NCBI RefSeq assembly: GCF_036226745.1
Contig: NZ_CP109013.1
Coordinates: 1,612,001-1,676,000, forward strand
DNA from: Streptomyces sp. NBC_00683
GTDB lineage: Bacteria > Actinomycetota > Actinomycetes > Streptomycetales > Streptomycetaceae
Direction of reading: 5' to 3'
DNA: 64,000 bases
Below, piece by piece: positions 61,703 through 64,000 of this stretch. The notes beneath the pieces are model-generated. The model saw nothing but the letters and a program-made list of their open reading frames with translations. It made no database searches and was not told the DNA's origin. Position 1 is the stretch's first letter, and the number at the start of each line of letters is the position of its first letter. The position numbers and the translations under genes are program-made.

Positions 61703-62230
61703 ATGCAGTTCGGACGCACATACGAGGAGTTCGAGGTCGGTGCTGTCTACAAGCACTGGCCCGGAAAGACGGTCACGGAATACGACGACCACCTCTTCTG
61801 TCTGCTGACCATGAATCACCACCCGCTGCACATGGACAGCAACTACGCCGAGAAGACGACGGATTTCGGAAAGAACGTCGTCGTCGGCAATTACATCTAC
61901 TCGCTGCTGCTCGGCATGTCGGTGCCGGACGTGTCCGGCAAGGCGATCGCCAATCTGGAGGTCGAGTCGCTGAAGCACGTCGCGCCGACCTTCCACGGCG
62001 ACACGATCTACGGCGAGACGACCGTGCTCGACAAGACGCCGTCGAGGTCCAAGAGCGACCGCGGCATCGTCTACGTCGAGACAAAGGGCTACAAGCAGGA
62101 CGGCACGCTGGTCTGCGTGTTCCGCCGCAAGGTGATGGTCCCCACCGAGACGTACATCAAGGAGCGGGGCGGCGAGCAGCCCGGCCGCCCGGAGCTGGTC
62201 CAGCCGCCGCAGAAGAACGTGGAGAAGTAG
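61703..62230 (+). CDS. MaoC-family dehydratase (mesaconyl-CoA hydratase candidate)
   Basis: A 175-residue hot-dog-fold protein: GRTYEEFEVGAVYKHWPGKTVTEYDD, then LLTMNHHPLHMDSNYAE, which carries the catalytic Asp/His pair of MaoC hydratases. NYIYSLLLGMSVPD and VESLKHVAPTFHGDTI follow. It likely hydrates mesaconyl-CoA to beta-methylmalyl-CoA, the substrate of the lyase encoded just upstream. GGAGG precedes the ATG, two bases after the previous stop. Mesaconyl-CoA hydratases of Rhodobacter are about twice this length, so this is a single-domain form. Confidence 0.9.
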   Translation: MQFGRTYEEFEVGAVYKHWPGKTVTEYDDHLFCLLTMNHHPLHMDSNYAEKTTDFGKNVVVGNYIYSLLLGMSVPDVSGKAIANLEVESLKHVAPTFHGDTIYGETTVLDKTPSRSKSDRGIVYVETKGYKQDGTLVCVFRRKVMVPTETYIKERGGEQPGRPELVQPPQKNVEK

Positions 62231-62232
62231 CC

Positions 62233-63438
62233 ATGAGCCGACTCGCGCAGACCGCCGGTCTGACCGATATCCAGCAGGAAATCCTCTCCACGGTCCGGGA
62301 TTTCGTCGACAAGGAGATCATTCCTGTCGCGACCCAGCTGGAGCACCGCGACGAGTACCCGACGGAAATCGTCGAAGGACTCAAGGAACTCGGCCTGTTC
62401 GGGCTGATGATTCCCGAGGAGTACGGCGGTCTGGGCGAGTCACTGCTCACCTACGCGCTGTGCGTCGAGGAGATCGCCCGCGGCTGGATGAGCGTGTCGG
62501 GCATCATCAACACGCACTTCATCGTGGCGTACATGCTCAAGCAGCACGGCACGCAGGAGCAGAAGGACACCTTCCTGCCGCGGATGGCACTGGGCGAGGT
62601 GCGGGGCGCCTTCTCGATGTCCGAGCCGGCACTGGGCTCCGATGTCTCCGCGATCACGTCCAAGGGCGTCAGGGACGGCGACGAGTACGTTCTGAACGGC
62701 CAGAAGATGTGGCTGACGAACGGCGGAACGTCCACTTTGGTGGCCGTGCTGTGCAAGAGTGACGAAGGACACCCCGAGGGCACCGCCCCCCACAAGTCGA
62801 TGACGACCTTCCTCGTGGAGAAGGAGGCGGGCTTCGGTGAGGTCCGCCCCGGTCTCACCATCCCGGGGAAGATCGACAAGATGGGCTACAAGGGCGTCGA
62901 CACGACCGAGCTCATCATGGACGGACTGCGCATTCCGGCCAATCGCGTACTGGGCGGCACCACCGGCCGAGGTTTTTACCAAATGATGGACGGCGTCGAA
63001 GTCGGCCGCGTGAATGTCGCCGCACGTGGCTGCGGCGTCGCACAGCGTGCATTCGAACTGGGCGTTTCGTACGCCCAGCAGCGCCATACCTTCGGAAAGC
63101 CGATCGCCCAGCACCAGGCGATCCAGTTCAAACTGGCTGAAATGGCCACCAAGGTCGAAGCAGCTCATGCGATGATGGTGAATGCAGCGCGCAAAAAGGA
63201 CTCCGGGGAGCGAAACGACCTGGAGGCAGGGATGGCGAAGTACCTCGCCTCCGAGTACTGCAAGGAAGTCGTCGAGGACGCCTTCCGTATCCACGGCGGC
63301 TACGGCTTCTCCAAGGAGTACGAGATCGAGCGCCTCTACCGTGAGGCACCGATGCTGCTGATCGGTGAAGGTACCGCCGAGATCCAGAAAATGATCATCG
63401 GTCGCCGGCTCCTCGAGGAGTACCGGTTCCAGGGCTGA
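62233..63438 (+). CDS. Acyl-CoA dehydrogenase (methylsuccinyl-CoA dehydrogenase candidate)
   Basis: A 401-residue flavoprotein with the three ACAD domains: helical N-terminus (FGLMIPEEYGGLGES), beta domain (AFSMSEPALGSDVSAI; KMWLTNGG) and C-terminal four-helix bundle (QQRHTFGKPIAQHQAIQFKL). Near the end, IHGGYGFSKEYEIERLYRE and IGEGTAEIQKMIIGR place the catalytic Glu. By position it should oxidise methylsuccinyl-CoA to mesaconyl-CoA, although the characterised Rhodobacter enzyme is longer. It starts two bases after the MaoC stop. Confidence 0.93.
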   Translation: MSRLAQTAGLTDIQQEILSTVRDFVDKEIIPVATQLEHRDEYPTEIVEGLKELGLFGLMIPEEYGGLGESLLTYALCVEEIARGWMSVSGIINTHFIVAYMLKQHGTQEQKDTFLPRMALGEVRGAFSMSEPALGSDVSAITSKGVRDGDEYVLNGQKMWLTNGGTSTLVAVLCKSDEGHPEGTAPHKSMTTFLVEKEAGFGEVRPGLTIPGKIDKMGYKGVDTTELIMDGLRIPANRVLGGTTGRGFYQMMDGVEVGRVNVAARGCGVAQRAFELGVSYAQQRHTFGKPIAQHQAIQFKLAEMATKVEAAHAMMVNAARKKDSGERNDLEAGMAKYLASEYCKEVVEDAFRIHGGYGFSKEYEIERLYREAPMLLIGEGTAEIQKMIIGRRLLEEYRFQG

Positions 63439-63619
63439 TTGTCCCCTTCAGGGTGATTTGGTGGCGAAGAACATCACACCGAGTCACCCTCGTCCGGAGC
63501 CTTTCAGCTGTCCGACTCGGCTGCTGGCTTGCCCAGTTGCCGCTCGCACCCGATAGCATCGCCGGAAAGCCGCCGTCCCCCCGTTGCCAGCGCGGCATCA
63601 TCCGCTACGAAGGTCATCC

Positions 63620-64000
63620 ATGCCCGACAGCCAAAACTCTGCACCACGCGGCGGGGTCCGCCTTGCGCGCGGAGCATCGCCGTGGCTCCTCCCGACCGTC
63701 GCCACCGCGGCACTCAGCCTCACCCGGGCCCGCAGGTCCGGGCGCTGGGCCGCTGTGGCCGTGCCCACCACCGCGCTCGCGGCGGGCATGCTGTGGTTCT
63801 TCCGTGACCCCGAGCGCGAGATCACCCAGGGCCGCGTCATCTCGCCGGCCGACGGTGTGGTGCAGAGCATCATGCCGTGGAAGGACGGGCGCACCCGCGT
63901 CGCGATCTTCATGAGCCCGCTGAACGTCCACGTCAACCGGGCCCCCCTGGCCGGCACCGTGACGTCGGTCGAGCACATCCCGGGTGGGTTCGTCCCGGCG
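63620..64000 (+). CDS. psd: Phosphatidylserine decarboxylase, 5' part
   Basis: 127 codons before the window ends. After a variable N-terminus comes a hydrophobic segment ([19 protein letters not shown]) and the typical PSD strand [21 protein letters not shown]. The core [17 protein letters not shown] and [11 protein letters not shown] follow. The enzyme makes phosphatidylethanolamine from phosphatidylserine at the membrane and uses a pyruvoyl group made by self-cleavage; the cleavage site is beyond the edge. The ATG follows GAAGG. It lies 181 bases after the ethylmalonyl-CoA operon. Confidence 0.9.
   Translation, partial: MPDSQNSAPRGGVRLARGASPWLLPTVATAALSLTRARRSGRWAAVAVPTTALAAGMLWFFRDPEREITQGRVISPADGVVQSIMPWKDGRTRVAIFMSPLNVHVNRAPLAGTVTSVEHIPGGFVPA

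Overview
The window has the hallmarks of a Streptomyces chromosome. It has very high G+C and strong G/C bias at third codon positions. GTG and TTG starts are frequent, stop and start codons often overlap (ATGA, GTGA, TGATG), and the families present (DUF6204, DUF5107, I36 inhibitor, Rv2578c-type radical SAM, MatB-like synthase, ethylmalonyl-CoA genes) are typical of the genus. Most genes look like ordinary chromosomal housekeeping or accessory metabolism. The one clearly decayed, less G+C-rich patch is at about 9.6-10.7 kb.

Layout. 0-9.6 kb: a PLP-aminotransferase-like protein that lacks the usual lysine, an IclR/SMP-30 pair, a PAP2-diacylglycerol-kinase fusion, a methyltransferase, a VOC protein, DUF5107+TPR, an arginase-like protein and DUF6204. 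9.6-10.7 kb: remnants of a hypothetical gene (minus strand) and of a transposase C-terminus (plus strand). 10.7-19.5 kb: a galactoside-utilisation cluster made of a LacI regulator, a perfect 16-bp palindrome, an ABC binding protein, two permeases, a GH42 beta-galactosidase and a GH36 alpha-galactosidase. The ATPase is missing and is presumably supplied in trans. 19.6-24.4 kb: exported proteins (LASTG-anchored DUF1996 protein, putative lipoprotein, I36 inhibitor) and an ArsR-like regulator. 24.6-28.7 kb: a P450, a two-domain alpha/beta-hydrolase divergent from a MerR regulator with a textbook 19-bp-spacer promoter between them, and a LapA-like membrane protein.

28.8-36 kb: a secreted CocE-type hydrolase behind a TetR-like palindrome, then a four-gene peptidase operon (M55, M20, S9, S66) reminiscent of the Bacillus dppA/ykfA genes for D-amino-acid and murein peptide recycling. 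36-40.3 kb: CorA, an aldo/keto reductase divergent from a LysR regulator, and a GH18-like lipoprotein. 40.5-44.3 kb: a translationally coupled surface-polysaccharide operon with a MatA-like small protein, a MatB-like deacetylase-glycosyltransferase fusion and an acyltransferase. 44.3-52.3 kb: a methyltransferase, an MFS pump with three C-terminal beta-sandwich repeats, an SRPBCC protein, a radical SAM protein preceded by a LexA-type box, a tripeptidyl-aminopeptidase-like hydrolase, a GNAT and a HEAT-repeat protein.

52.6-63.4 kb: the ethylmalonyl-CoA pathway. It comprises a duplicated 3-hydroxyacyl-CoA dehydrogenase and a TetR regulator, then, after an Mrr-like nuclease and a GNAT, the tight operon ccr-meaA-CoA ester lyase-MaoC hydratase-acyl-CoA dehydrogenase behind a good promoter and a long structured leader. 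The window ends inside psd (phosphatidylserine decarboxylase). No tRNA, rRNA, CRISPR array or complete insertion sequence was seen. The best leads are regulatory (MerR promoter, LexA box, LacI and TetR palindromes) and a set of enzymes with altered catalytic residues.
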